Made by a program: the position numbers and the translations under genes
The notes under the pieces: generated by a model
What the model was told of the DNA's origin: nothing
The model's input: the letters and a program-made list of their open reading frames with translations, nothing else
The model's database searches: none
In this document: positions 1 to 11,000 of the stretch, one piece after another
Position numbering within the stretch: position 1 is the stretch's first letter
Layout: the number at the start of each line of letters is the position of its first letter
Source: Cotesia glomerata
Lineage: Eukaryota > Arthropoda > Insecta > Hymenoptera > Braconidae
DNA length: 64,000 nucleotides
Assembly (NCBI RefSeq): GCF_020080835.1
Contig: NC_058162.1
Location: forward strand, 15,960,640-16,024,639
Direction of reading: 5' to 3'

Positions 1-1436
1 ACTTTCAAACATTGTTTACAGTACAGAGGATGGATACCTCAGTGCCAGCGAGGGAAGGCGTGCAAACGGGCCTGAACTCATCGTTATTAAGCGACCGTTT
101 GGACAGCGAGGTGGACCCCATGGCTCCACTGTTTAGAAATGCTACAGGGAGTACAAAAATAGCCCCGATGGAAGAAGATGGACAGTCAACAAACGTTCCT
201 CCAAAAAGTGGAGGACCTTTTGCTCCCGTCTCTATCCATGCTTACCGAGGAAGGATTAACTCTGTACTGACCGTCACTAGCCAACAATCGCTAATGGAGC
301 GGCTTGGTAGCAAGATCGAAGAGCTAGCTGATTTCATCAAGGACAAGAAGAATCTTCGTCATGAGATCAGAAAATTGGTTACGTCCATTGCTACGGCATA
401 TAGAGGGGCCAGGAAATCACCCGGTACGTCGGCGTCAGCGACCCAAACAACTCCGGGTTTGACCAAAAAACCACAGCCACTTCAGGTTACTCCAACCAAA
501 CCACCACGGCAAGAAAAGGACAACAGGAAGAGACAACTGTCCACACCTAGCCCTCCTTCAGCAAACGACAAGCCAGCACAGAAAAATACAGCCCGGGACG
601 ATACCTAGATCAAAGCAACTTGGCAAAAGAAGAAGAAGGAAACAGAATAGGAGCCAGCGGCTCAATCTACTGAAGCCCAAAACCAGCCAAGTGAGGGTGG
701 CTCTGAGAAACCGAGGAGGAAGAAGACAAGAACAAAGGCTGTGCTTGTCCAACCAGCTGAAGGGTGAACGTACGCCGATCTCCTCTAGGAAATCAAGACC
801 AAGGTTAATCCGACAGAGACTGGAGTAGACATAAAATCTATCAAACAAACAAAGCGCGGGGACGTTCTTCTAGAAATGGGACGCAAGACTGAAGACACTT
901 CTGCTTTTACGGTTGCGATAGAAACAGCAACCGCTAACATCGGTACGGTCAGAACTCTCACACCAAAAACAACGATCGAGATCCTTGACTTGGATGGAGT
1001 ATCTACCGAGAGCGACATCCGTGAAGCACTTAAACGTGACTTTACCAACAGCCTGGAAATAAGACGTGGGAATCTGACAAAACTTACACCACGAAGCAAT
1101 CGGGCAGCCTTCTGCGAGGTATACGAGGCTAGCGCAATCATGATCCTTGACAAAGCCCGAATAAAGATCGGATGGGTTAACTGTCGCATACGCCCAGTTG
1201 CGAAAGTAATCTGATGCATTAAATGCCTTGGTTTCGGGCACCAAACGCGTAACTGTACGGGACCGAACAGAAGCAAGTATTGCTATAAATGTGGCGGAGA
1301 GAACCACAAGTCCGTAAACTGCACGGAGAAGCCAAAATGCTTCCTCTACACACCGGACAAAGATGCTCAACATGGCTTGATGTGGAGGCACTGTGAAAGT
1401 CACTCACACGAAGCAGGTCTACTTTCCAGAATGACC
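1..1436 (+). pseudogene. R1-clade non-LTR retrotransposon copy A, ORF1 (gag-like), decayed
   Basis: ORF1 proteins of R1-clade elements are nucleic-acid-binding gag-like proteins that package the RNA. The window opens inside this ORF. The reading frame from base 12 continues to about 1430 and is interrupted only by in-frame stops (606-608, near 648, near 768, near 795, 1212-1214), so decay is by substitution. Order: low-complexity N-terminus, a K/R-rich stretch (about 480-760), a conserved block (876-1200), then CCHC zinc knuckles (1215-1340: CIKCLGFGHQTRNC, CYKCGGENHKSVNC). Copy C at 38933-40395 is closely similar, e.g. the shared TSVPAREGVQTGLNSS segment near the start. Identification as an R1-type ORF1 rests on the knuckles plus the ORF2 fragment downstream. 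The 5' end lies outside the window. Confidence 0.85.
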
Positions 1437-1745
1437 CGACTCCAAACGACCGCAGCGAGACGGAAAAAACGGTGCTAGGTGTGATGAAAGAAATTACTGC
1501 ATCATGTGACGCCGCTATGCAACGGCTGAAAAATCGAGTTTTTCACAAGCCGGTGTACTGGTGGTCACCAGGCATAGCAGAACTTCGAAAAAAATGCCAC
1601 GAGCAAAGCCTACCAAATTGTCGTCAAACGGCTTGGAAAGGCTTCACCAGAAGCGCCGAAACCACCTGCTTTAATGAGCAGCATAGTAGCGGAGCTGTTT
1701 TCCTAACACTCACCGCAGGAAAGAAGAAATTATATAAAAAACAGC
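1437..1745 (+). pseudogene. R1-clade copy A, ORF2 fragment (linker between endonuclease and RT)
   Basis: After the ORF1 knuckles the sequence jumps into the segment that in copy B lies just after the endonuclease domain. VMKEITASCDAAM and the following YWWSPGIAELRKKCHE match copy B LMKRVVQACDASM and HWWNDHISVLRKECLK. The whole endonuclease (about 600 bp) is therefore missing here. The reading is lost by about 1745, just before a (TG)6 tract where copy B was inserted or joined. Non-functional remnant. Confidence 0.65.
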
Positions 1746-1761
1746 GTAACACCTTTCACTC

Positions 1762-1772
1762 TGTGTGTGTGT

Positions 1773-1807
<35 letters not shown>
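1762..1807. repeat. (TG)6 followed by T34: 3' junction of R1-clade copy B
   Basis: Bases 1762-1773 are (TG)6 and 1774-1807 are an uninterrupted run of 34 T. Read on the minus strand this is a poly(A) tail ending directly in (AC)n, the expected 3' junction of a target-primed retrotransposon that uses an (AC)n microsatellite as target. The 5' end of the same element abuts (TG)22 at 6791. Confidence 0.8.
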
Positions 1808-1808
<1 letters not shown>

Positions 1809-2050
1809 TAGGGGGGGGAATCCTTTTTACGGATTCTAGGCATAGCTGTGTTTGGCCTGGATATGTGGCGACTCGACGCAGCGTCATACTAACTCGACAC
1901 TAACGCCCCTACCCACTAAACCCTAAACCCCTTTCTCTTCTATCCTCTGACCCCCCATGGTACCGCCGTAAGGCATTTCTTCGCGGGGGGAGGAATTAGC
2001 TGCCGCTCTTCCTTCTGGTGGCTAAGATGTTTTTTATTTCTATCTCCCTT

Positions 2051-4950
2051 CTAGTTTCTGTTTTCTGCTCTTTTTCTCTCGATGGAACGCAACTCTGTAA
2101 GCACTTCAGTGGCAAAGGTGCTCGTGGCGTTCCAGACAGCTTCTGATGACAGCATTTCTTCTACTATTGTCTCCGGTTGAATTTTCTTTTTTAGAATCTT
2201 CTCTAATTCATCGCGCTGTTGGTTAAAACGAGGACATGCAAAGATCACGTGCTCCACGTCTTCAGCGACACCTGGGCAGGATGGGCACTCCGGAGAATCG
2301 TCGTGCTTAAAGCGGTGAAGATAGGCTCGGAAGCAGCCGTGTCCTGACAACATCTGCGTAGGGTAGTAGTTAACCTCTCCATGACTCCGGTTCAGCCAGT
2401 CGTCGATCCTCGGTATAAGACGATACGTCCATCTTCCTTTTTCTGCAGCGTCCCACTGGAGCTGCCATCGGTCGAAGCTGTTTTGCCGTTCTTCAGTTCT
2501 GAGCTCTTCAGCGCTTAGTGTAGTTGACCTTTTACGATGATAAAGGTTCCGTCTTTCCTCAGCGAGGACTCTGAGAGGCAGAGTTCCGGAAATAACGCAC
2601 ACTGCTTCCTCGGATATTGTGCGGAAGGCGCTGGCGACTCTTAAGGCACACCGTCGGTATACTGGTCCAGCCTTCCTCCATGATTCTTGCATCTCGAGAG
2701 CGTTGGTCCAAATAGATATACCATATGTAAGCACCGATGTGACTACAGATGATAACAGTACCCTTCTGCTCTGCTTTGGCCCTCCGATGTTCGGCATCAG
2801 TCGTGCTAGACTTGTTCCCACTGCTGACGCCTTGGCACTGACGTGTTCTACCTGCTGCTTAAAGTTGAGTCGGGCATCAAGCATCACTCCTAAATATCGA
2901 ATATAAGGTTGTGATGTGATTTCTTGTTCGCAACTTTCAGCTTAATTGTCTCTACCACTTTCCTGCTGGTAATAAGCACTGCCTCAGTTTTGTGTTGCGC
3001 CAGTTGCAGGTTCACTGCGTCCATCCACCGGTTAACGCGCTCGAAAGTGAGATCGAACACATGGTTTATCTCGTCAAGATGTTTGGCAACGATCACTACG
3101 GCTACGTCGTCTGCATATGCTACGGGTTTGACGTTTCTTGGCAGAGTTAGTCTTAATAGGCCGTCATACATAATATTCCACAGGAGCGGGCCTAGAACTG
3201 AACCTTGTGGTACACCTCCAGAAATAGCATACTCCCTTGGACCGTTCTTCGTGTCATACTTCAGGACCCTGTTTTCAAAGAAGCTTGCTACGATCTTAAG
3301 AAGGTATTCTGGTACATTCTTCTCTTGGAGGGCCTGCATGATGCATTCCCAATTGGCGGAGTTGAAGGCATTTCTGATGTCTAGGGTCGCCACCAGGCAA
3401 TACTTCTTCGTTCCACCCTTCCATCTGGTTCCTGCGATTGCTTCCTTGGCCGTATCAACAACCAGTTTGATTGCGTCCAGGGTTGATCGTCCTTTCCGGA
3501 ATCCATACTGATTGTCTGCCAGGAGTGGGTCGACTACTGCTTCAATTCTCTGGTGAATTATGCGTTCGAATATCTTACCCGCTGTATCTAGCATGCAAAG
3601 TGGGCGGTAAGATGACGGTTCATCCGGTGGCTTTTTCCCTTTAGGAAGCAGCACTAACCGTTGCTGTTTCCACTTTCGAGGAAAAATCCCTTCTTTGAGG
3701 CAGGTGTTGTAAACATCCAGGAATAATGCCGGTGCTGCCTTTATAGCTGTTTTTAAGGCAATGTTAGGGATTCCGTCTAATCCCGGTGCTTTATTATTCC
3801 CTACGCGGTTGCAAGCCTCCGTCAGTTCTTCTTCCGTGACAGTTGGAATGTCCTCCAGTTCTCCTTGAGCTAGCTGGTAGTGAAGCTCGCGTTGCTGCGG
3901 AAACAGCGCGGTAACGATTCTCTGCAGAAGTTGTGGGCATGTGGGTGCCGGCATTTGTTTGACTTTTAGGTGATTCATGACCACCTTGTACGGCCTACCC
4001 CACAGGTCTTTGTCCACCTCGTTGATGAGCTCTTTCCAGCATTGCCTCTTACTATCCTTGATGGCTTTGTTCAGTAATCGACGGGCTTTTTTGTACTCTG
4101 CGACCAGCTCCGCAGAGTTAGGTCGTCGATAGCCACGCTGGGATATTCTCCTTTCTTTAGACACTCTTTCCGAAGAACGCTGATGTGGTCGTTCCACCAG
4201 TGTACTGCCGGGCGTTGGCTTATGCTGCATTTCCGGACCATACTTGCGTCACAGGCCTGGACAACTCTTTTCATCAGGTCCTTGGTCATTTCTTCTGCGG
4301 GTCCAGTAGTAATCGGTTCACTATTCAGGGCTATTATCAATGTGCTTGTGTCAAAAGACTTCACTTTCCATCCAATGGTATTGAGTGACTTGATTGGTCT
4401 TCTTGTATTCCGGTCATGTAATATTTCCCAGAGAATTGCCTTGTGGTCGCTGGCTGTGTAGATATCCATCACCTTCCAGTCGTATTTCCCACTGATGAGG
4501 CTGCTGCTGACGAAAGTGAGATCTACAATAGAGCTTGCTTCCCCTTTAGTATAGGTTGGCGTATCACCACTGTTGAGCTGGACTACATCTAGTGTAGAGA
4601 AAGCTTCGAGGAGTGCTTTTCCTCGCGCATTTGTCTGCTTGCTGCCCCAGTCTACTGCCCAGGAGTTGAAGTCACCGGCAATCGCGACCGGATAATGCTG
4701 CTTGGCGTCCTCGGTCAGTTTGTCCAAGAATTCAGTGAATTCAACAATGGATAGGCTAGGTGGTGCATAACAGCTGTAGAAACGGATGCCGTTAACTGTT
4801 GCTGCTACAAAGCCGGCATTATCATTGTTAACTACACTCTGGAAGGGATGCTTACCACAAGACCAGATGACAGCCTTGGTGGTGCTGTCAGATTCCCAAG
4901 GCTGGGTATTCAGGTATCTATATGGCTCTGCTATATAGAGCCGAGTTCTC
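2051..4950 (-). pseudogene. R1-clade copy B ORF2: AP endonuclease-like + reverse transcriptase, frameshifted
   Basis: ORF2 nicks the target and reverse-transcribes the RNA on it. Visible in order: endonuclease remnants (VAIAGDFNSWAVDWGS near 4660, SSIVDLTFVSS near 4510, YTASDHKAILWE near 4450); RT motifs DGIPNIALK (near 3780), SSYRPLCMLD (near 3610), YGFRKGRST (near 3500), LDIRNAFNSANW (near 3370), GGVPQGSVLGP (near 3210) and the catalytic YADD (near 3120); and a C-terminal Cys/His motif, CPSCPGVAEDVEHVIFAC (near 2260), typical of the R1/TRAS group. A one-base frameshift near 2925 splits RT from the C-terminus. The endonuclease N-terminus (about the first 30 codons) is lost in the junction deletion near 4940, so no functional ORF2 can be made. 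Confidence 0.9.
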
Positions 4951-6236
4951 CGCACTTTGATCCGCGCATAATACACATTTCGCTGGGTTTTTGCATTCAG
5001 CAATCTTGTGTCCCTCTTGTCCGCACCTAATACATAGCTTAGACCGATCCACATTGCTCTTGCACTGGGATCCAAGATGTCCAAAGTGCCAGCACTTGAA
5101 ACATTGGATTGGTCTCCTCGTAGCTCTGATTCGGCAGTTGGTCCAGCCGATCCGGACTTTACCGCTTCCTGCCAATATCTTGCGCGCTGCAGCTGCTGGT
5201 AGTGTCACAACAGCTGTCTGAGTACCTCTGTAGGCCTTATGAATCTTAATTGTCCCTAGTGGTATCTCGCAGGTTTCTCCGATTTCCGTTTGCAATGCAG
5301 CCTGAATATCCTCCTTGGTTGTGGTACCGTCAAGATCTCGGATTTCGACATCTTCCTGTGGCCCTTTGCAGATTACCTTCGCGTCTTCTTGGAGGATGTC
5401 CGCGATGGTCTTCTGTAAGGCTTGGCCTCGGTCAGCGCTCTTCCTCGAAAGCGTAATCAGCAAGCTCCCGGTCCTAGTTCTTTGGATCTTATCCACTGTA
5501 GTACGGACCTGTTCGTCAGGGACGTCCTGCTTTATTCGCTTCAGAATTTCAGCATACTTTGCCGTCTCTGCGGGGCGGATGATCAGTGCGTCCGGCCTAA
5601 TCCGTTTGCGCGGTTCTTTCCGATTAGGCTCTGGCCTGGACTCTTTCGGCGGTTGCTTCTGGAGCTTTTCTACTGCTTGCTCTCTCTTGGACTTCCTTGA
5701 CTGGACTTTTGCCATTCATTCACCTCCTTTTTCCGCCGTTCTGTGTTACCGCGTTTTCGGAGACTTGGTTTAAGGTCCTTCTTCTTCTTAGTACGGCTGG
5801 TCATTGAGTCTGGGGAATTTCGTTCTTTCCTTTTCCCAGGCCTGATTTCAGTTCCAGTTTCCTCTCCGTCTCCGACAACTGACTCGACGTCACCCTCGCC
5901 ACCTGTGTCCATCTCCTCGACAAACGTGTCGGCTTTTGCTGGTGGAACCGCTGTCACACTCGTCTTCATCACGATATTACCGTGTTGTTGTTGGATTTCC
6001 TGCCATTCTTGGTCCAGTTTTTTGAACCTTCTCAGGGCACTGCAGATGTTCGTCGACTTCGACTTGATCTCCTTGTGGACATTTTGCTTGGTTTGGAGAA
6101 AGTCCTGCAGTCCACAGACTAGCTTCTCCAGATGTGCCAGCGCATCTGTCCTCTTCATCTTTGCACTAAGTAGCAGTGCGTCTTGCTGGGCATGAGGCCC
6201 GTTTTCACTCTTGTTTGTTTCCTGTGCATTACTCAT
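4918..6236 (-). pseudogene. R1-clade copy B ORF1 (gag-like, CCHC knuckles)
   Basis: Start chosen at the ATG at 6236-6234 because copy D begins with the same MSN-QETNK context. Reads as an acidic/charged N-terminal region with a Lys/Arg tract, the conserved segment IRPDALIIRPAETAKYAEIL (near 5600), then tandem CCHC knuckles (CFKCWHFGHLGSQC near 5090, CIRCGQEGHKIAEC near 5030). A one-base loss in an A-run near 5700 shifts the frame. The C-terminus runs into the deletion near 4940, which removed the ORF1 end and the ORF2 start relative to copy D. Confidence 0.85.
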
Positions 6237-6787
6237 ACTTTTTAATTTACCAGCGCATCGTACGGAGTGGAGCGGGTTGCCATAACTAGGAACGGGTGTA
6301 CCCTCGGAGATAGTACTCCTACCCCTACTCCTACCCCAGTTCCCTGAGGCCTAGCCGACACTTAGCCAGTCCCGGAATACACGGACGGACTAGACTCGCT
6401 CGGAGCGGTGAAGATTCCGATCTCTAACACTCACTGCGTACTTCCTGATCAAGGCCCGAAGTGGCTGGCTCCTGATCCACTGCTGCAACTTACACCTCGG
6501 TAGAGCAAGCTCACATCAGCCGTGGCCTGCATCGTCGGAAACTACGATACAGGTTCCGGTCACTCCCAGTGGGTCACAGCAGAGAACGATCGTCTTGTTA
6601 GGTCAGTTAGTGCGACCAACCCATTAAAGGGGAGTTTTGTCCACGGGAGCGTATTTTGTTTGGTTATTTTGCTTGGCTCCTACGCGCTGTACCTCATCAA
6701 CTAAGAGATTAAGTGTCATCCAAGGACAGCGAGCGTTCTCCCATCCGCTCGGGGAGACGCGCCCGGTAGCAGTATCTCTTCTGCCCC

Positions 6788-6790
<3 letters not shown>
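6237..6790 (-). other. 5' UTR of R1-clade copy B
   Basis: Non-coding leader. It aligns to 61535-62065 of copy D in the opposite orientation, including the shared GACAGCGAGCGTTCTCCCAT (copy D: GGGAGAACGCTCGCTGTCC) near the 5' end and the region around CCGGAATACACGGACGGAC. Internal promoters are expected in this class, but I cannot point to one. It ends at the (TG)22 tract. Confidence 0.75.
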
Positions 6791-6839
<49 letters not shown>

Positions 6840-7365
6840 CTCTCATAACTTTTGAACGGCTTATCTGATTTGATTGAAATAAGCGGTGTTCCAAAAAGTC
6901 TCATTGCCCTTAGATTTACGATACTAGTTCAAAGAATTTGAGTCAATCGATTTTGAGAAATCTCAAAAATTAAATTTCCAAAAGTTCGTTTTTTTGGAAT
7001 AACTTATAAACGGCTCCATCGATCGAAATCGGTTGATTCGTTCGTGAGATATCGTTGTCGAAAAAAATTAAAAAAAATGTTTTTTTCTAAATTTCTATGA
7101 AATTTCCAGTCTGAGCAGTTTGCGCTCTAAGATTCTTCAAAGAGCTCAAAAAAACTGCGTTGAATGCTGTAAATCGCGAGAAAATCGGTTGATTCATTCA
7201 AAAGTTATATTAAAGTTTGAAAATTCAAAAAATAGTGTTAAATGAAACTTCTATCAGACTTCTGAACTCGAGGAGCTCAAAAGCATAAAACCTCGGAGAT
7301 TTCAAAAGAACGCAAAAATTATATGGCCTTTAGGGTCAACCGTTTTCCTAATTTTTTTTTCATAT
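6791..7365 (-). mobile_element. CA-repeat dispersed element, copy a (half, ends in (TG)22)
   Basis: A (TG)22 tract (6791-6834) is followed by a sequence also found at 23174-24046, 40525-41270 and 60876-61534. Shared landmarks are TAACTTTTGAACGG, a variant of ATCGGTTGATTCGTTCG, the GAGCTC-centred inverted repeats, and the terminal GGGTCAACCGTTTTCCTAAT at 7336-7355. Orientation is minus relative to copy b. No coding capacity. Only the part on one side of the microsatellite is present; R1-clade copy B occupies the other side. Confidence 0.8.
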
Positions 7366-7684
7366 TATTTTGTTAATAACAATCGCAATTTTTTATCTGC
7401 ATCAAAATCCTTCAAAAACATTTTTTTAGAGGTGATTCCGAATCCAATGAACTATCTCTCATATTTTTAGGACCTTTATCTCTATATTTCACGTTTTTGA
7501 ACTTGTTGACTAGACTACAACAAAATATGTATTTAGGCAAAAAAATGTAAGCTTTAATTATTTTTCAAATCGGGGAAGGGGGGGGGGTGCAAAATGGGCC
7601 CCTAGGGGTCAAATGGGGTCAAATGGGCCCCCTAAAATTTTCAATATCCAAAAATATTTGGGGGCAAAATGGGCCCTCAACGTT
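7366..7684. other. AT-rich spacer with degenerate AAATGGGCCC minisatellite
   Basis: No gene seen. Bases 7588-7680 hold three to four spaced copies of a GCAAAATGGGCCCC-like motif. A related GTAAAATGGGC occurs just after the Copia element (near 12281), so the Copia element inserted into this block. Confidence 0.5.
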
Positions 7685-7689
7685 TTCAA

Positions 7690-7878
7690 TATTGGAATCG
7701 ATGACTCATATAGTTTTATTGTACACACACACACACACATACTACATACATTACTCATACCCATTTGCTTAAGTCGCGTCATTAGCTAGCTGTAATTAGG
7801 AAGTCAGTTATAATAAACTCAAGCTACTGTACGCATCGTCTTGTCAGTTATACTTGCACCTGTCTCCCAAATCCTACA
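7690..7878 (+). repeat. Copia 5' LTR
   Basis: 189 bp, begins TATTGGAATC and ends AATCCTACA. The canonical TG start appears as TA in both LTRs. It contains a (CA)n tract (7722-7739) that is shorter in the 3' LTR. Confidence 0.9.
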
Positions 7879-7892
7879 GGTTATGGGCCCAG
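7879..7892 (+). promoter_or_regulatory. Copia primer-binding site
   Basis: GGTTATGGGCCCAG lies immediately after the 5' LTR. From memory this matches the internal initiator-tRNA-Met segment used as primer by Drosophila copia, where a tRNA half-molecule primes reverse transcription. Confidence 0.75.
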
Positions 7893-7901
7893 GAGCTGGT
7901 G

Positions 7902-8040
7902 CTAAAGTAAAGTAAAGATTTTTTTTAAGGAAAAATAAAGTCTAAGGAAAAGTAAAGTAAAGTTTAAGGAAAAAGTAAAGTTTAAGGAAAAGTAAAGTCT
8001 AAAGTAAAGTAAAGTTTAAGGAAAAGTAAAGTTTAAGGGT
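7902..8040 (+). repeat. AAGTAAAGTTTAAGGAAA tandem repeat in the Copia leader
   Basis: Seven or so imperfect copies of a 10-20 base unit built from AAGTAAAG and TTTAAGGAAA lie between the primer-binding site and the gag start. Confidence 0.8.
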
Positions 8041-8086
8041 TGAAGCGTCGTGTAGTGATCGATTTCATTAGTGTCTAAATTTAAGA

Positions 8087-11000
8087 ATGGCAGAAACAAA
8101 CACCGTTTTTGACCTTGCCAAATTAAATAACAATAATTTCCAAGTATGGAAATTTAAAATAGAAAAACTTCTCAAGCGTGAAGGTACATGGAAGGCGATC
8201 GCAAGCCCAAGACCTACCACAGGTGAGGACGCGCAAAACACGTGGGATCAGCGCGACGACAAAGCACTTGGCACGATATGTCTGTTAATCGAGGACATGA
8301 AGACATCTCTTATCCGCAACAAAAGCACTGCAAAAGAAGCCTGGGATGCTCTAAAGGAGTACCATGAGAAGGCTAGTGGACTCAACAAATTCTCATTAAT
8401 AGTCGAATTGTTGCAACTAAAGTACCAGGATGACGAAGACATGGAGAAGCATGTTGCCAAAATCCAGGAACTCATCGATAATCTCAAGGCCCTGGGTAAC
8501 AGAAGCGCAATTGAATTTGGACCATGGATCATCCTTAGAAGCATGCCGACGTCATATTATACATTGATATCAGTTCTCGCTTCAAGGCCAGAAGATGAGC
8601 TCACCATCGATATCGTCAAAGCAACATTAATTAGTGAATTTAAAAGGCGAAAAAGCTTAGAACAAAGCGAGGATTATGACTCAGCAATGAAAGCAAATGT
8701 AAGTAAGGCTTACGTCGAGTGTTATTTTTGTCATGAAATCGGTCACATGAAATCGGATTGTCTTAAGTATATTTCTTGGAAAAAGAGACAAAGGCATAGA
8801 AAAGCACATGCCAGAGCTGTTATCGAAAACTTTTCAAGTGATAACGAAGATGATGATATTTTCCATGAAACGACGCCACACCAAGCATATATTGCTACCT
8901 CAAACACATGCAACACTAACTGGTTCCTCGACTCAGCTGCCAGTAGTCATATGACTAATAATGCTAGTTTTTTCGACACAATTGACACAAATTATACATC
9001 GTCAGTACTTGTAGCAAACGACTAAGCATGCAAAGCATACGGCATAAGACAAGGAAGGACCGAATGTTTAACTAGACAAGGAAAAACTACTCTACTCAAT
9101 CTCACTAACGTGTTATATGTCCCTAATTTCGACTGTAACCTCATCTCTATAAGCACATTGGATAAACTTGGTTTCCATTTAAAAATTATGAATAATCAGA
9201 TGGCAATATTTACCAAAACCAACGAGGAAATAGCTGTTGGTGACGCCATAGGACAAGTATATAAATTGAGAAGGCCTGACTACGCATACGCGGTTCTACC
9301 ACAACATCCCGAGGATTGCATCCACCACTGGCATGCAAGATTTGGACATCGTGACCCCAAGGTAATTAGGCATCGCTCTAGTAATAATTTAGTCACGGGA
9401 ATAAAGATAAACGACTGTCTAATAAAACAGGTATGCGAATTTCGTATTAAAGGAAAAATCACTCGCAATCCTTTTCCACAGAAAGCATCAAGTACCACTC
9501 ACCGACCGCTGGACCTGTTACATACTGATCTATGTGGACCAATGCCGACAGAAACACCTGGAGGACGCAAATATATCATGACCCTGATCGACGATTATAG
9601 CCGCTACACGTACATTTTCCTGTTACTCAAAAAGTCTCAAGTTACGGAAGTGATCAAAAACTTCATCCAGTTTTGTATCACTCAATTCAAGACAAAACCC
9701 AAAGCCTTCAGGTTTGATTTAGGAGGAGAATATGTTAACCAGGAGTTGAATGAACACCTAAAGCATCACGGAATAAAATTCCAACATACCACATCGTACG
9801 CTCCAGAGCAAAACGGCGTTGCGGAACGTCGAAACCGATATTTAGTCGAGGCAATCAGAACGATGTTAATAGACGCAGAATTACCCAATAAATACTGGGG
9901 TGAAGCTGCATTAACCGCAGTATATTTGCAGAACTGTTTACCAACCCGAGAAAGAATCTTAACGCCATACGAACTTTTGCTCAACAGAAAACCCGATGTC
10001 AAACATCTGAAAGAATTTGGGTGCAAAGCCTATGCCCATATTCCTAAACAGAAACCCAGTAAGTTGAACACAAAAGCCACAGAATGTTTACTACTAGGTT
10101 ATTTGCAGGACTCGAAAGGATACAGACTGCTTGACAAATCCTCAGGAAAAATTATCATTAGCAGAGATGTAAAATTCATCGAAGATTCTCGTGTTCATGG
10201 TGAAGACACAGCCAAGACAGATTTTTACCTGGAAGAAAAAACCCCATCGACTGGAAAACCCGAAGAAATTATATATATTCCCGCGGAATCTTCCAATGAA
10301 TTATTCACAAGTTCATCCGGAGATGAACCACGTGGATCAAGGGAAGCCCCAACAAGCCCTCCAAGGCCATCTGAGGATGCAGATGATGTACCTTTGATAG
10401 AGAGGATCACAGAGGTACCAAATGATCCACCAAATAATCCGAGTAATAATAACGAAGAAATGGAGCAGGACTACCAACCGAATGAGCTGAACGACGATGA
10501 AGAACCACGGACAATTCAACAAGCTCTAAGTGGGCCTTATGCCGAACAATGGAGCAAGGCCATGGCGGAAGAGGTCGAGTCACCAGAACAAAATGAAACC
10601 TGGGATCTTGAGCCAATCCCAAGGAACAAGACAGCCATTGGGTGCAAATGGGTCTTTAAGATCAAAAGAAGACCAGGAAATGCCCCAGATAAATTCAAGG
10701 CCAGACTAGTCGCCCAAGGATTCTCCCAGAAATTTGGAGTGGATTATGAAGAGGTTTTCGCACCAGTTGTCAAAACCACGACAGTAAGAGCTTTGTTGTC
10801 TATAGCTGGTAAAAAAAATCTCCATGTGAAGCATTGGGACGTAAAAACAGCTTTTCTTAATGGAAAGCTTAGAGAAACAATTTACATGAAACAGCCCCCT
10901 GGACATGAAAAGAAAGGACAAGAAGAATTTGGATGCCGGCTCAACAAAAGTATTTATGGTCTCAAACAAGCGGTAAAGTCTTGGAATGATAAACTACATG

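Larger units (their letters stand above)
1774..6790 (-). mobile_element. R1-clade non-LTR retrotransposon copy B, nearly full length
   Basis: About 5.0-kb element on the minus strand: 5' UTR (6237-6790), ORF1 (4918-6236), ORF2 with endonuclease and reverse transcriptase (2051-about 4945), 3' UTR (1808-2050) and poly(A) (1774-1807). Both ends meet (TG)n/(CA)n tracts, which matches the microsatellite-targeted R1-clade families known as Waldo and Mino; family assignment is inference. Copy D (61535 onward) is a sister copy with an alignable 5' UTR. Lesions: one-base frameshift in ORF1, a deletion of about 165 bp across the ORF1/ORF2 boundary, and one frameshift in the RT region. Confidence 0.88.

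Noticed and set aside
785..1407. Minus-strand frames opposite copy A ORF1
   Set aside because: Shadow frames; the plus strand carries homologous, knuckle-containing protein.
4071..5084. Long endonuclease ORF starting MDILDPSARAMWIG
   Set aside because: The first 45 or so codons are ORF1 knuckle sequence read in another frame; true endonuclease similarity begins only at the deletion junction near 4945.
6637..6904. Open frames of Thr-His or Cys-Val repeats over the (TG)22 tract
   Set aside because: Dinucleotide repeats are open in several frames; no real protein.
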